DNA from: CAZSAL01 sp964604825
Lineage (GTDB): Bacteria > Elusimicrobiota > Elusimicrobia > 2-01-FULL-59-12
Reading direction: 5' to 3'
Assembly: GCA_964604825.1 (NCBI GenBank)
Contig: CAZSAL010000004.1
Location: forward strand, 27,670-91,669
DNA: 64,000 nt
Part shown: positions 42,651 to 51,345 of the stretch, piece by piece
How positions within the stretch are numbered: the first letter of the stretch is position 1
How the letters are laid out: each line of letters begins with the position of its first letter
Translations under genes and position numbers: made by a program
The notes under the pieces: model-generated
Database searches by the model: none
What the model was told of the DNA's origin: nothing
The model's input: the letters and a program-made list of their open reading frames with translations, nothing else

Positions 42651-43607
42651 ATGAAGAAGATCACGGTTTTACTCATGTTGATGCTGACAGCCAGCGCGGC
42701 CCTCCGGGCCATGCCTGCGCAGATCACCTTCCAGGGAACGCTCAAGCAAAAGAATGTTCCGGTCAATGTCGCCAAGAACATGCAGTTCAGTTTTGTGGAC
42801 TCCTCCGGCAGCAGCATCCCGGGGACTGTTCCCGTCGCCATCGCGAACGTCCAGGTGACGAACGGATTGTTTGCCGTTCAACTGCCGCTCGACCCGACGA
42901 TTCCGTGGGACAAGTATCAGCCGTACATCCAGGTCTCCGTGGAAGGGCAGGTCCTCGGCCCCAATCAGCCGCTGAATGCCAACGCCTATGCCATGGTGGC
43001 CAATAGCGTAGTGGACGGCTCCATCACCTATGCGAAACTGGCCCCCAGCGCGCAAACCGCCACGGTGCCACCGGGCGCGGTGATGGCCTTCGACGGATCG
43101 GTGGCTCCCGGCGGCTGGCTATTCTGTGACGGCTCCGCCGTCAGCCGAACCACTTATTCCAGCCTGTTTGCCGTCATGGGCATCAACCACGGAAGCGGGG
43201 ACGGAACCAGCACCTTTAACCTTCCGGATTACCGGGGCCGCTTCCTGCGCGGTCAGGACCAGGGGACTGGCCGTGACCCCGATGCGGCCGGCCGCAGCGC
43301 GATGAACGCCGGGGGCAATGTCGGGGATGCGATTGGCACTGTAGAAGGCGGTGCGACCGCCATGCCGAACAATACCTTCGCGACGGATAAATCCGGCGCT
43401 CATACGCACCAGTATTTACGACCCATTCACGGGTGGGGTGACCAGTCCGGCTCCAATGGCGTGCCCTGGGTCATTGCGGGTGATCAATATGGCACGACCG
43501 GCCAGCCGGAAGGGACCGCGGACGGAGCGCATAGCCACAAAGTGGTCGGCGGCGACAACGAGACGCGGCCGGTGAATGCCTCCGTGAACTGGATCATTAA
43601 GTACTAG
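42651..43607 (+). CDS. secreted tail-collar-domain protein
   Basis: This 318-residue protein has a signal peptide (MKKITVLLMLMLTASAALRAMPA), a beta-rich N-terminal domain (TFQGTLKQKNVPVNVAKNMQFSF) and a phage tail-collar domain. The collar signature is PPGAVMAFDGSVAPGGWLFCDGSAVSRTTYSSLFAVMG...FNLPDYRGRFLRGQD, as in microcystin-dependent (MdpB) proteins. Ser/Gly-rich tips with AHTHQ and AHSHK follow. Collar domains trimerise and bind ligands at phage tail tips. On a conjugative element it could be an adhesin for recipient cells, which is inference. AGGAG lies 7 bases before the ATG. Confidence 0.8.
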   Translation: MKKITVLLMLMLTASAALRAMPAQITFQGTLKQKNVPVNVAKNMQFSFVDSSGSSIPGTVPVAIANVQVTNGLFAVQLPLDPTIPWDKYQPYIQVSVEGQVLGPNQPLNANAYAMVANSVVDGSITYAKLAPSAQTATVPPGAVMAFDGSVAPGGWLFCDGSAVSRTTYSSLFAVMGINHGSGDGTSTFNLPDYRGRFLRGQDQGTGRDPDAAGRSAMNAGGNVGDAIGTVEGGATAMPNNTFATDKSGAHTHQYLRPIHGWGDQSGSNGVPWVIAGDQYGTTGQPEGTADGAHSHKVVGGDNETRPVNASVNWIIKY

Positions 43608-43609
43608 CC

Positions 43610-44911
43610 ATGAGGCTCATCGTTCCTCATCGCGTTAAACGTTCAGGTCTGCCAGTTCTCTTGCTGCTTCTGGCCAGCGCTCTGAGCCTGCAGGCGGAGA
43701 GCCTGAACCCTCCCGAACTGGCGCAGGGGATTCAAGCCTATCAGGAAGAGCGCCTCTTGACCGCCCTGGGGCATTTCATTCATGTCATCGAGAAGAACCC
43801 ATCCAACACGCAAGCCCAGACCTATGTGAAATTGATCGCGCAGAAATTGCAGGACCGGCAGGCAGAGCGCGCGCGTGAGGAAGAAGTGGCGATTCTGTCT
43901 GCGACGTCCAGACTCCTGGACAGCCGGCGAATGGATACCCGGGCCGTTGATCGGGACTTGCGAGAAATCATGAACGCGAAATCCGAGCGCGAGGCGGCGG
44001 AACGCCATTCCAAGTGCACGATGGCGCAGATGGAAGCTCAATTGGGGCGACTGGCGGTGGCCAACGATTTGGTTTTTCAAGTCATCGCCCAGTGCCCGAC
44101 TGATTCAGAGGCCCAACGCCTCTTGAGCGATTTGCAGAGTCAGATCCGGCAAACTCTGGACGGGCGCAAGGACCTCTCTGTCCCCGAGCGCCGGACCCTC
44201 GAAGGATTTTACGCCTACGGCCAGGCGGACTACACGTCGGCCGCGGCGGCATGGGGTCAGGCCCGGAGCGCCCTTGATCAGAGTCTGCCCGGACCCGAGG
44301 CGATTCATCAAGTGGCGCTCCTCCATTTTGAAGCGTATGAGAAAATCGCCCGAGCGCATGTCGACGAAGAACTGGAGGCTGCCCGGCTTCGGCTCCTCTT
44401 CGGTGAAGGCGTGGCCGCCTATGAGAAACAGGACTTTAGTAAAGCGCTGAACTCTTTCCGTCAGGTGGCTCTCGCCGATCAAACCTATCCGCAATTGGGC
44501 CAATACCTCGTCCAGTCGGAAGTGGCCGTCGAGCGAAACCGCACGAGCGCCTTGAGCGACGCCAAGCGGCAGGAAGCTTCACAGGCCTTTGCCAAAGGCA
44601 TGGCCAATCTCGAAAAAGGCGACTACGCGCTCGCCAGGACTTCTTTCGAAGCGGTACTTGCGCTGGATCCCGCTCATCCTCAGGCCAAACTGTATTTGCA
44701 GCAGATCGACTCTCAGAAAACCCGGCCCACCGATCCTTTGGCCGGTCAGCAGCATTATGAGGCGGGACTCATGGCCTTTGTCGGAGGCGATATGGAGCAG
44801 GCGATCCGCGAATGGCACATCGCGCTCAGGTTTGATCCGGAGAATCCCAAGGTGACCAGCTCTCTAAACAAGGTCCAAAGGGAATTGGCGTCGGCCCACG
44901 AACTCCCTTAA
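43610..44911 (+). CDS. secreted TPR-repeat protein
   Basis: This 433-residue protein has a signal peptide (VLLLLLASALSLQA) and several TPR or TPR-like helical repeats. Clear units are LAQGIQAYQEERLLTALGHFIHVIEKNPSNTQAQ at the N-terminus, FAKGMANLEKGDYALARTSFEAVLALDPAHPQAK near 325 and YEAGLMAFVGGDMEQAIREWHIALRFDPENPK near 385. A long helical segment of about 120 residues separates them. It probably scaffolds the surface proteins of the same operon in the periplasm. It starts 2 bases after the collar gene. Confidence 0.8.
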   Translation: MRLIVPHRVKRSGLPVLLLLLASALSLQAESLNPPELAQGIQAYQEERLLTALGHFIHVIEKNPSNTQAQTYVKLIAQKLQDRQAERAREEEVAILSATSRLLDSRRMDTRAVDRDLREIMNAKSEREAAERHSKCTMAQMEAQLGRLAVANDLVFQVIAQCPTDSEAQRLLSDLQSQIRQTLDGRKDLSVPERRTLEGFYAYGQADYTSAAAAWGQARSALDQSLPGPEAIHQVALLHFEAYEKIARAHVDEELEAARLRLLFGEGVAAYEKQDFSKALNSFRQVALADQTYPQLGQYLVQSEVAVERNRTSALSDAKRQEASQAFAKGMANLEKGDYALARTSFEAVLALDPAHPQAKLYLQQIDSQKTRPTDPLAGQQHYEAGLMAFVGGDMEQAIREWHIALRFDPENPKVTSSLNKVQRELASAHELP

Positions 44912-44930
44912 CGGGAATGGAGGTTTAGCT

Positions 44931-46322
44931 ATGCGGCTTTTTCCAAAATTGGCTCTCCTGGTTTCCGGACTCCTCCTGGCCGCCGTGGTGGGGTTGAGTG
45001 CGCTCTATTACGTGAGCGAGGAACGACTCATCCGGCAACAGGCGCAAGCTCACCAGCAGGAGCTTCTCCAGAACCTGGTGTTGATCGCCCAGGATGCCTA
45101 TTTCTCGACAGACGACCTCCTGCTGGCCACCTACACGCACCGGTTGTTGAAATGGAATCCGGAACTCCTGAGTGCAAGTGTCGTGGACCCGCGCGGGCGG
45201 ATCAAGGCACATTCCGAACCGCACAACATCGGCAAGATGAGCGATGCGGTCACGCCGTCTTCCGCCCTGGTCTTAAGTCAGCCCGTTAAATACGGGCAAT
45301 TATATTTAGGGACCGCCTCCGTGATGTTTTCTCAGAAAGTGCTGGACGCTATGCTTCAGGCCCGTCTGGACGAACTTAAAAAGCGTGTCCTCAGTTTGAC
45401 CATCACAGTGCTCCTCCTGGGCCTGGCCGGTTCCTTTGGGATGGCCTTGTCCTGGACGCGGCCGATCAAGCGCGTCATTGTCGGAGCCGAAGCGATCGGC
45501 AAAGGCCGCTGGGACATTGATCTGGGAGTTTCAGAAGAGCGCCGCGATGAGTTGGGAATCCTCTCGCGCTCGATCCGAGCCATGGCCGGCGAGCTCAAAG
45601 AGCTCGATCAAATGAAAGAGGATTTCGTGACAGCCGTCACGCACGAGCTGCGTTCACCTTTGGGCGCCATCGAATGCTTCCTGAATAAGATCGCCGACGA
45701 GCGTCGCCTGGGTCGCCCGCAGACCCAATGGGACGACTACCACAACCGCATGGCGCAGAATGTCCAGCGCCTGACGCGTTTTGTTAACGATCTTCTGGAT
45801 GTCGCCGCTCTCGACCGGGGAAAGGTTCAACTGCAGCCTGAAGTCGTCGATATGGGAGTGATGACGCGTGAGGTGGTGGCGCTCTTTGAAGCGACGCTCC
45901 AGCAAAAACGCATGCGCGCCGAAATTGAGCTGCCGGACCGGCTTCCCAAGGTTTTGGCCGATCCGGACAAGATTAACCAGGTGGTCGTCAATCTCCTATC
46001 CAACGCCATCAAATTTACGCCGGAGGGGGGACTGATCAGGATTCGCTTGGACGATTTGGATCCGAAACCATTCCTGCAAATTTCCGTCGTGGATTCGGGC
46101 GTTGGAATCCGTCCGGAAGACCAGGTCAAACTTTTCAACAAATTTGAACAGGTGAAGTCGACCCGTCAGAAACTAAAAGGGCCGAAAGGAACCGGGCTTG
46201 GTCTGGCGATCTGCAGGGGCCTCGTCGAATTGCATGGAGGCGAAATTCAAGTCTCCAGCGAACTGGAACAGGGAAGCACGTTTACCTTCACGCTTCCCGT
46301 TGTTCCCGTCGCGTTAAATTGA
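44931..46322 (+). CDS. membrane sensor histidine kinase
   Basis: This 463-residue kinase has membrane helices at about 7-27 and 155-175 around a periplasmic sensor domain of about 125 residues, then HAMP. HisKA is MKEDFVTAVTHELRSPLGAIECFLNKI, with the phospho-His in THELRSP. The ATPase domain has N, G1, F and G2 boxes in VVNLLSNAIKFT, VVDSGVGI and GTGLGLAICRGL. It transfers phosphate most likely to the receiver of the adjacent fusion protein (46339). AATGGAGG lies 8 bases before the ATG. Outer-membrane cues from the upstream surface proteins are a plausible signal. Confidence 0.94.
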   Translation: MRLFPKLALLVSGLLLAAVVGLSALYYVSEERLIRQQAQAHQQELLQNLVLIAQDAYFSTDDLLLATYTHRLLKWNPELLSASVVDPRGRIKAHSEPHNIGKMSDAVTPSSALVLSQPVKYGQLYLGTASVMFSQKVLDAMLQARLDELKKRVLSLTITVLLLGLAGSFGMALSWTRPIKRVIVGAEAIGKGRWDIDLGVSEERRDELGILSRSIRAMAGELKELDQMKEDFVTAVTHELRSPLGAIECFLNKIADERRLGRPQTQWDDYHNRMAQNVQRLTRFVNDLLDVAALDRGKVQLQPEVVDMGVMTREVVALFEATLQQKRMRAEIELPDRLPKVLADPDKINQVVVNLLSNAIKFTPEGGLIRIRLDDLDPKPFLQISVVDSGVGIRPEDQVKLFNKFEQVKSTRQKLKGPKGTGLGLAICRGLVELHGGEIQVSSELEQGSTFTFTLPVVPVALN

Positions 46323-46338
46323 CCCAAAAGGAGCCGTC

Positions 46339-47298
46339 ATGGATACAAACCCTATTCTGTACGTGGAAGACGAGCCGGACTATCAGGTCCTGGTTTCTGG
46401 AATTCTTTCCGAAGCAGGCATCTTCACGGAAGTAGCCGATACCGGCGAAGACGGCATGGAGAAGCTCTCCCGAAGGACACCCAGCCTTCTGCTCTTGGAC
46501 GTCAATCTCCCGGACACGAGCGGCTATGACCTGTGCAGCCGCATCCGTCAGGAAGAAGCCTGGGCGGATCTTCCGATTGTGATGTTGACGGTCCGCGGTC
46601 GACCGAATGAATGGCTGGAGGGATTCTCCAAAGGAGCTGATGACTATCTGTCCAAGCCCTTCAATCCGCCGGAGCTGATCGAACGAGTGCAGTCGATCTT
46701 AAACGGAAAACGCGACCGGCGTTTGAACTCGGATGATCCGGAACATCTTCTGATCGAAGCCGCGCTGGCCGGCAATCGCAGGGCCTTTGAAGTGCTCATC
46801 ACCCAGTACAGAATGCCACTTCTTCACAGCGTCAGGAGACTTGCGGACAATCCTGCCGTGGCCGAAGATATTGTCGCCGCCGCCTTTTCGACTGCCTATG
46901 AAACGCTAGGGCGATTCAACGGCAACTCTTCCTTCTTCACGTGGCTCTATGGCATCGCTGACAATCAAATTCATACGGAGTGGCGGAGCCACAGTGTCGC
47001 CCCCCTGGTTGAATTCAATGAAGAGCACCCGGCGCGCTCGAGCCATTCCTCCGTTTCCATTTCGGCCAACCAATCCGAGTTGTATCTGAAGGCAATGCGC
47101 AAGCTCGATCGTGCCATTACCAGCCTGCCGGCGGACTATCGCACGCCGGTCCGCCAACATTGCATCAATGAGGTTCCGGTCGAAGATCTCGCCCGTCAGC
47201 TCAAGCTCCCCGTCGGGACCGTCCTCTCCCGGATCCACAGGGGGAAAGCCCTCCTCCGGAAAATCTTCAGACGATACCCCAAGCCGGAAGCTCTTTAA
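46339..47298 (+). CDS. response-regulator receiver fused to ECF-type sigma factor
   Basis: This 319-residue fusion has a complete receiver (about 1-122: YVEDEPDYQVLVS, LLLLDVNLPDTSGYDL with the phospho-Asp, VMLTVRGR and YLSKPFNPPELIE). Sigma region 2 (VAEDIVAAAFSTAYETLGRFNGNSSFFTWLYGIADNQIHTEW) and region 4 (LDRAITSLPADYRTPVRQHCINEVPVEDLARQLKLPVGTVLSRIHRGKALLRKIF) follow. It would act as a phosphorylation-gated sigma factor, skipping the anti-sigma step. It lies 16 bases after the histidine kinase stop, its presumed partner. Receiver-sigma fusions in this order are uncommon; the PhyR protein of alphaproteobacteria has the reverse order and no active sigma. Confidence 0.92.
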   Translation: MDTNPILYVEDEPDYQVLVSGILSEAGIFTEVADTGEDGMEKLSRRTPSLLLLDVNLPDTSGYDLCSRIRQEEAWADLPIVMLTVRGRPNEWLEGFSKGADDYLSKPFNPPELIERVQSILNGKRDRRLNSDDPEHLLIEAALAGNRRAFEVLITQYRMPLLHSVRRLADNPAVAEDIVAAAFSTAYETLGRFNGNSSFFTWLYGIADNQIHTEWRSHSVAPLVEFNEEHPARSSHSSVSISANQSELYLKAMRKLDRAITSLPADYRTPVRQHCINEVPVEDLARQLKLPVGTVLSRIHRGKALLRKIFRRYPKPEAL

Positions 47299-47411
47299 AA
47301 TCCTAGCGCATCCTCCGCGCGGTCAGCGTCACTAAATCCCTCTGACCGCCATTACAGCCTCTCGCCGTCGACAGCTTGCACAAGTCCCCTGACAGAAAGG
47401 AATAGACGCCT

Positions 47412-47930
47412 ATGAACGCCATCCTCCCCACAGAACCCATTGAAGACCGAATTCTCATGATTCGCGGTCAGAAAGTCATGCTGGACGCCGACTTGGCCGA
47501 AATCTACGGAGTCACGACCGCGCGCTTAAACCAGCAGGTGAATCGAAACCGTCACCGCTTCCCGGATGATTTCATGCTGACGCTAACACTCGCCGAGAAA
47601 GCGGAGCTTATTGCAAAACGCAATAACCTTCAGAAGCTCAAATACTACCCCGGGCTACCCAAAGCCTTCAGCGAACACGGTGCCGTTATGCTCGCGAGCG
47701 TCATAAACAGCCCGGTCGCCGTGCGCGCGAGCATCCAGGTCGTGCGTGCCTTTGTCCGTATGCGCTCGCTCCTATCCGCGCATAAGGATCTGGCCGCAAA
47801 GCTCTCCGAGCTTGAGAAAACCGTGGGCGCGCATAGCGCGCAGATCCGAGGACTCTTCGAGGCGATCCGAGAGCTTATGACGCCGCCATCCGAGCCACGA
47901 CGCCATATCGGTTACCGGGTCGAGCCATGA
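47412..47930 (+). CDS. ORF6N-domain (KilA-N-type) DNA-binding protein
   Basis: This 172-residue protein opens with the ORF6N signature IEDRILMIRGQKVMLDADLAEIYGVTTARLNQQVNRNRHRFPDDFMLTLT (about 10-58), then SEHGAVMLASVINSPVAVRASIQVVRAFV. A coiled helix (LAAKLSELEKTVGAHSAQIRGLFEAIRELM) closes the chain. Such proteins are found in phages and integrative elements as antirepressor-like regulators. It begins the recombination module; its stop overlaps the next gene by 4 bases. The 113 bases before it show no signal beyond an AGAAAGGA site. Confidence 0.9.
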   Translation: MNAILPTEPIEDRILMIRGQKVMLDADLAEIYGVTTARLNQQVNRNRHRFPDDFMLTLTLAEKAELIAKRNNLQKLKYYPGLPKAFSEHGAVMLASVINSPVAVRASIQVVRAFVRMRSLLSAHKDLAAKLSELEKTVGAHSAQIRGLFEAIRELMTPPSEPRRHIGYRVEP

Positions 47931-48250
47931 GACAGATCGGCTGTGTTGCCTGCGGGGAATCTTACCGCGACAAACGGCTGGAACCTTATTGCAGTTGTGT
48001 ATGCCGAACGATTGGGCAGGCTGGCCTGGGGTGGCGGCTTGATCCCGCCCGGATTATTGATGTCGAGTCCGGCAGTGTGCTCACGACAAGTCCGAGCTTT
48101 GACCTCACGCCAAGGGGTCTTGAATATTTAATGAGGCTGGCCGAACGAGTGCGTTTGTGCGCGCCGCAAAATGTCGAGAGCGTCCTGATCCAACCCGTTG
48201 ATTCCCAGACGCCGCCCGCAGTGCCCGAATTTATCGGGAGCGCCGTATGA
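47927..48250 (+). CDS. small Cys-rich hypothetical protein
   Basis: This 107-residue protein has an N-terminal Cys cluster (GCVACGES...YCSCVCRT, about 5-27) that could bind zinc, like a small zinc ribbon. A C-terminal alpha/beta part contains LTPRGLEYLMRLAERVRLC. It overlaps both the ORF6N gene and the HTH gene by 4 bases, so it belongs to the recombination operon. I recognise no family. A directionality or DNA-binding role would fit but is not shown. Confidence 0.55.
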   Translation: MRQIGCVACGESYRDKRLEPYCSCVCRTIGQAGLGWRLDPARIIDVESGSVLTTSPSFDLTPRGLEYLMRLAERVRLCAPQNVESVLIQPVDSQTPPAVPEFIGSAV

Positions 48251-48498
48251 AAAATAATGTGAATATTCTGGCGGCGAATGCGTCTAACTTACAGATGGCC
48301 ACGCTGAGAACACTGTGTCAACTCTATGACTGGAAATACGACACCATTTACAAAAAATGGAAGCGGGGGGAATTCGTCCCCGGATATCGCGACCCGGCGG
48401 GTCGTGGCATTCGATTTAACCTACGGGATGTGGAAGCCTGGGCGCATCAGAGTCCCGTCCCTATAGAGACGCCGTCGCTGACGCTGAATCAGATCTAG
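48247..48498 (+). CDS. excisionase-like helix-turn-helix protein
   Basis: This 83-residue protein has a MerR/Xis-type winged helix: LRTLCQLYDWKYDTIYKKWKRGEFVPGYRDPAGRGIRFNLRDVEAWAHQ (about 20-68). The pattern matches excisionases that bind beside attachment sites and set recombination direction. It lies directly before the integrase with a 12-base gap containing GGAGAGAG. Control of excision of the element is the likely role. Confidence 0.72.
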   Translation: MKNNVNILAANASNLQMATLRTLCQLYDWKYDTIYKKWKRGEFVPGYRDPAGRGIRFNLRDVEAWAHQSPVPIETPSLTLNQI

Positions 48499-48510
48499 GA
48501 GAGAGAGTTT

Positions 48511-49605
48511 ATGCCGCCTCGGAGACTGCCGCCCAACACGCGCATCAAGGACGGATACATCGATTTCCGCAAGCTCTACAACGGAAAGCCGATTCACCGC
48601 ACTTGGCCGGCCTCGAAGGAACGATATGCATTTGAAGAAATCTACCGTATCTTAGGGAAGATCAATCGTAATGAGGACATCTTTGAGCTGGAAGAGGTCC
48701 GAATCACTATGACACAGGCGGCTGATACCTTTTGGGAATTGCATGCGTCCAAGAAGCTCGAAAATGACAGCTTCAAATCATATCTCGGTCGGATCAAACA
48801 ATATTTCGGCACCGCTTGGTTCGACAGCATCACGCATGAGGAAGTCCAAGAATTCATCAAATGGGTGAGGGAGACCCCGTTCCACCAGTCACGCCATAAG
48901 TCCACGCCTCCGCGACTACTGGCCACAGGAACCGTAAATCACCATCATCGGTGTTTGACCAGCATCTTTAACGCGATCCCACGCTGGGTCGAATTGGGGA
49001 AACTCCAACGCGTTAAATTGCCGAAGCAGCGCAATCCGGCATCGCTGATTCCCAAAATGTCGGAAGAAGAGTTCACGCGGACCCGGGTCTTGAGCAACGA
49101 CGAGTTGAGGCGATTATTGGAGGCCGCCCACCCTAACGCCGCCAAGATCATCATCATGGCGGTCTTCACCCTCCTCCGCTATAACGATTTGAGGAAGGCA
49201 ACGCTGAAGGACAATTCGGCCGCCCCGGCTCTCCGCGGCATCCAGGCTAAGACCAGCAAGACGTTTGAAATCGCGACGAATGGAATCGCTATCCAGGCCT
49301 TAGACTTCACAAACTTTCGCAGACAGTTTCGCGCTGCGGTGAAGAAAGCCAAAATTCACGAATTTCAATTCCGGGATCTTCGGCGAACGGGCGCTACATA
49401 CCTCTTCCGCAAAACGAACGATCTTGGATTAGTCCAACGCCGTTTAGGGCATGCCTCCCCGGCAATGACCAAGAAATATCTCGGCATACTGGACACCGAT
49501 AACATGCGGGCGTCCGAGATCCTCGGGTCCATTTTATCCAGTCTTAATCCAGACATCGTCAAAGAATTGCCTAACCCCAACGAACATAATTCTCCGACAC
49601 ACTAG
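48511..49605 (+). CDS. int: tyrosine recombinase/integrase
   Basis: This 364-residue integrase has a SAM-like arm-binding domain (about 60-150) and the catalytic domain. The box I Arg is in FTLLRYNDLRKATL. Box II is FQFRDLRRTGATYLFRKTN, where Arg replaces the usual first His. LGHASPAMTKKYLG carries the nucleophilic Tyr. It lies 172 bases from a tRNA-Val gene, a typical attachment target. The position at one end of the conjugative region marks this as the integration module of an integrative conjugative element. Confidence 0.93.
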   Translation: MPPRRLPPNTRIKDGYIDFRKLYNGKPIHRTWPASKERYAFEEIYRILGKINRNEDIFELEEVRITMTQAADTFWELHASKKLENDSFKSYLGRIKQYFGTAWFDSITHEEVQEFIKWVRETPFHQSRHKSTPPRLLATGTVNHHHRCLTSIFNAIPRWVELGKLQRVKLPKQRNPASLIPKMSEEEFTRTRVLSNDELRRLLEAAHPNAAKIIIMAVFTLLRYNDLRKATLKDNSAAPALRGIQAKTSKTFEIATNGIAIQALDFTNFRRQFRAAVKKAKIHEFQFRDLRRTGATYLFRKTNDLGLVQRRLGHASPAMTKKYLGILDTDNMRASEILGSILSSLNPDIVKELPNPNEHNSPTH

Positions 49606-49777
49606 CAGACCCCCCAAAAATACCTCTGGAGTCAGAAGTCGAATGGCTGAGTCGATGAAGGTGGGTCGATTATGGTAATATTTCGGCTACGATTGAGTGA
49701 TATCGGCGCTGCGATTACTCAAAACGAATTCGGATATTAGGAAGCTCCCTCTATGAATTTCGTAGGTTCCAATTTAA

Positions 49778-49852
49778 GGGTTGTTAGCTCAGCGGTAGAG
49801 CACCGACCTCACACGTCGGGGGTCACAGGTTCAAATCCTGTACAGCCCACCA
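49778..49852 (+). tRNA. tRNA-Val (CAC)
   Basis: The cloverleaf is complete. The acceptor stem is GGGTTGT/ACAGCCC, the D stem GCTC/GAGC and the anticodon stem CCGAC/GTCGG. The loop CTCACAC carries anticodon CAC (49810-49812). The T stem is ACAGG/CCTGT with loop TTCAAAT, and CCA is encoded. It lies next to the integrase gene, so it is the probable attachment site. Confidence 0.93.
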
Positions 49853-49943
49853 TTATTGAAAAGTTGGGGGGAAATTTGGGGGGATTGGGAAGTAAGATTT
49901 GCAGAACGCATTGAGTTAACGTGCGGAAGCTAAAGGGCTGACT

Positions 49944-49994
49944 CCCATCCTCACACGATGGAAGCCACAGGTTCAAATCCTGTACGCCCCACCA
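49944..49994 (+). pseudogene. 3'-half tRNA-Val(CAC) fragment, possible attachment-site remnant
   Basis: The segment keeps an anticodon arm (CCATC/GATGG, loop CTCACAC) and the T arm CACAGGTTCAAATCCTGTAC identical to the intact tRNA, plus GCCCC-ACCA. Sequence upstream does not form a matching acceptor or D arm. It is a direct repeat of the tRNA 3' half 92 bases after the gene, as left by an integration or duplication event. Confidence 0.7.
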
Positions 49995-50020
49995 TCTTTT
50001 TCTAAGGCGGTCTGATTTTT

Positions 50021-50770
50021 ATGAACGAAGCTGTTAAACAATTGTTGTCCCTGCAGTCGCGTGACCTTGAAATCGATAATTTGAAGGCGGATCTGGCTTC
50101 TGTTCCGAAGAGTATTGAATCCGCAAAAAAGCAGATTATTGACGCGAAGCAAGCGCTGGAAGATTCAAAAAAGGAACTGACACATCTGCAGATGGTTCGC
50201 AGGGAAAAAGAAGCCGACCTGGAAGGCAGGGAAGCGGCTATCCGCAAGCACACCACGGAACTTAACAGCATTAAAAGCAACGAAGCTTATAAGGCGCTTC
50301 TGGTTGAGATTGATAAAGCGAAGCAGGATAAATCCGTTCTTGAAGATGGCGTGCTTGAGCTTATGGTTCAAATAGATGCGGCGAATCGGGTGTGGAAAGA
50401 ACGCGAAGCCGCCGGTAAAGTCGAGGAGGGAAAACTGCTCGGGCAGGTAGCGGCCCTTGAGACAAAACAAAAGGACCTCGAACAGCAGCTGGCGCAGAAG
50501 CAGAGCGAGCGGCAGGAAGCGTCCGGTCAGGTGGCTAAAGCGGCGCTTGAAACCTATGAGCGTATCCGGAATGCGCGTGGCGGCGCCGCCGTTGTTCCGA
50601 TTCATAAGGAGCAGTGCACGGGCTGCCATCTTAAAGTGTCGCCAAATTTTATTAATCAGCTTGGTGGCGGGCACAAAATGATGGTCTGTGAATCATGTTC
50701 GCGCATCGTTTATCTTGAAGAAGCCCCAAAGGCCAGCGAGCAGCAGGCAGTACCTGAAGTAAAAAGTTAA
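50021..50770 (+). CDS. coiled-coil C4 zinc-ribbon protein (DUF164-type)
   Basis: This 249-residue protein has a long two-helix coiled coil (about 1-170, rich in Lys, Glu and Ala) and a C-terminal zinc ribbon, QCTGCHLKVSPNFINQLGGGHKMMVCESCSRIVY (two CxxC pairs near residues 200-225). The family is widespread and sits beside rnpB or division genes in several phyla. A nucleic-acid-binding or chaperone role has been suggested, but no function is settled. It is the first core gene right of the element. Confidence 0.85.
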   Translation: MNEAVKQLLSLQSRDLEIDNLKADLASVPKSIESAKKQIIDAKQALEDSKKELTHLQMVRREKEADLEGREAAIRKHTTELNSIKSNEAYKALLVEIDKAKQDKSVLEDGVLELMVQIDAANRVWKEREAAGKVEEGKLLGQVAALETKQKDLEQQLAQKQSERQEASGQVAKAALETYERIRNARGGAAVVPIHKEQCTGCHLKVSPNFINQLGGGHKMMVCESCSRIVYLEEAPKASEQQAVPEVKS

Positions 50771-50823
50771 AAGTAAAAAGTCAAATATAGGAATTACCTC
50801 TTTTCAGCCTTTAACTTTTTACT
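50758..50823. repeat. A/T-rich inverted repeat at end of zinc-ribbon gene
   Basis: AGTAAAAAGTTAAA (50758-50771) overlaps the stop codon and is complementary to TTTAACTTTTTACT (50810-50823). The stem ends in T-rich sequence and could work as a bidirectional terminator between this gene and rnpB. Confidence 0.55.
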
Positions 50824-50999
50824 TTTGACTTGATGTTAGAAGTATTGTTCTTTGAAAGCCGTGTTTGGAGCGCCGATCGCCAGAAGTATTGGCGATAGGA
50901 AAGTCCGAACTCCATGGGAAAGGCGCCATGCGAAAGCATGGAACGGTCGCCAGACTTCTGGCGACCGGCTGGAAAGTGCCACAGAAAATAAACCGCCTT

Positions 51000-51085
51000 G
51001 ACGGCAGCAATGAGCAATGAGTCCCGAGCGATGAGATAGCCTGGTTTTTCTCGTCGCGCGTTGCTCATAACTCGTTGCTGTCGTT
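51000..51085 (+). repeat. palindromic hairpin insertion 1 in rnpB
   Basis: GACGGCAGCAATGAGCAATG at one end pairs with GCTCATAACTCGTTGCTGTC at the other to make a long imperfect hairpin. It replaces or extends a peripheral helix (probably P12) of RNase P RNA. A second copy lies at 51267. Confidence 0.7.
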
Positions 51086-51266
51086 GGGGTAAGGGTGAAA
51101 AGGAGAGGTAAGAGCTCCCCGGTTGTCTCGCAAGAGACGGCGCACGGAAAACCCCGCCCGGAGCAAGAATAAATCAGACTGTTGGTGCATGATGGTCTGT
51201 TGGGAGGAGAGGTGTCCCGCTTCGATAGTACTCCCGGATAATCGCCTAGATGAATGGCGCTCACCT

Positions 51267-51345
51267 GACGGCGGCAATGAGCAATGAGCGCCGAGCAAGG
51301 AGATAACCTGGTTGTTCTCGTTGCTCATCTCTCGTTGCTGTCGTT
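51267..51345 (+). repeat. palindromic hairpin insertion 2 in rnpB
   Basis: GACGGCGGCAATGAGCAATG opens this copy and CTCGTTGCTGTCGTT closes it, as in copy 1. The two copies are alike along their whole length apart from a few substitutions and a short gap. It lies in the 3' part just before ACAGAATTCGG, where peripheral helix P19 would be. Confidence 0.7.
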
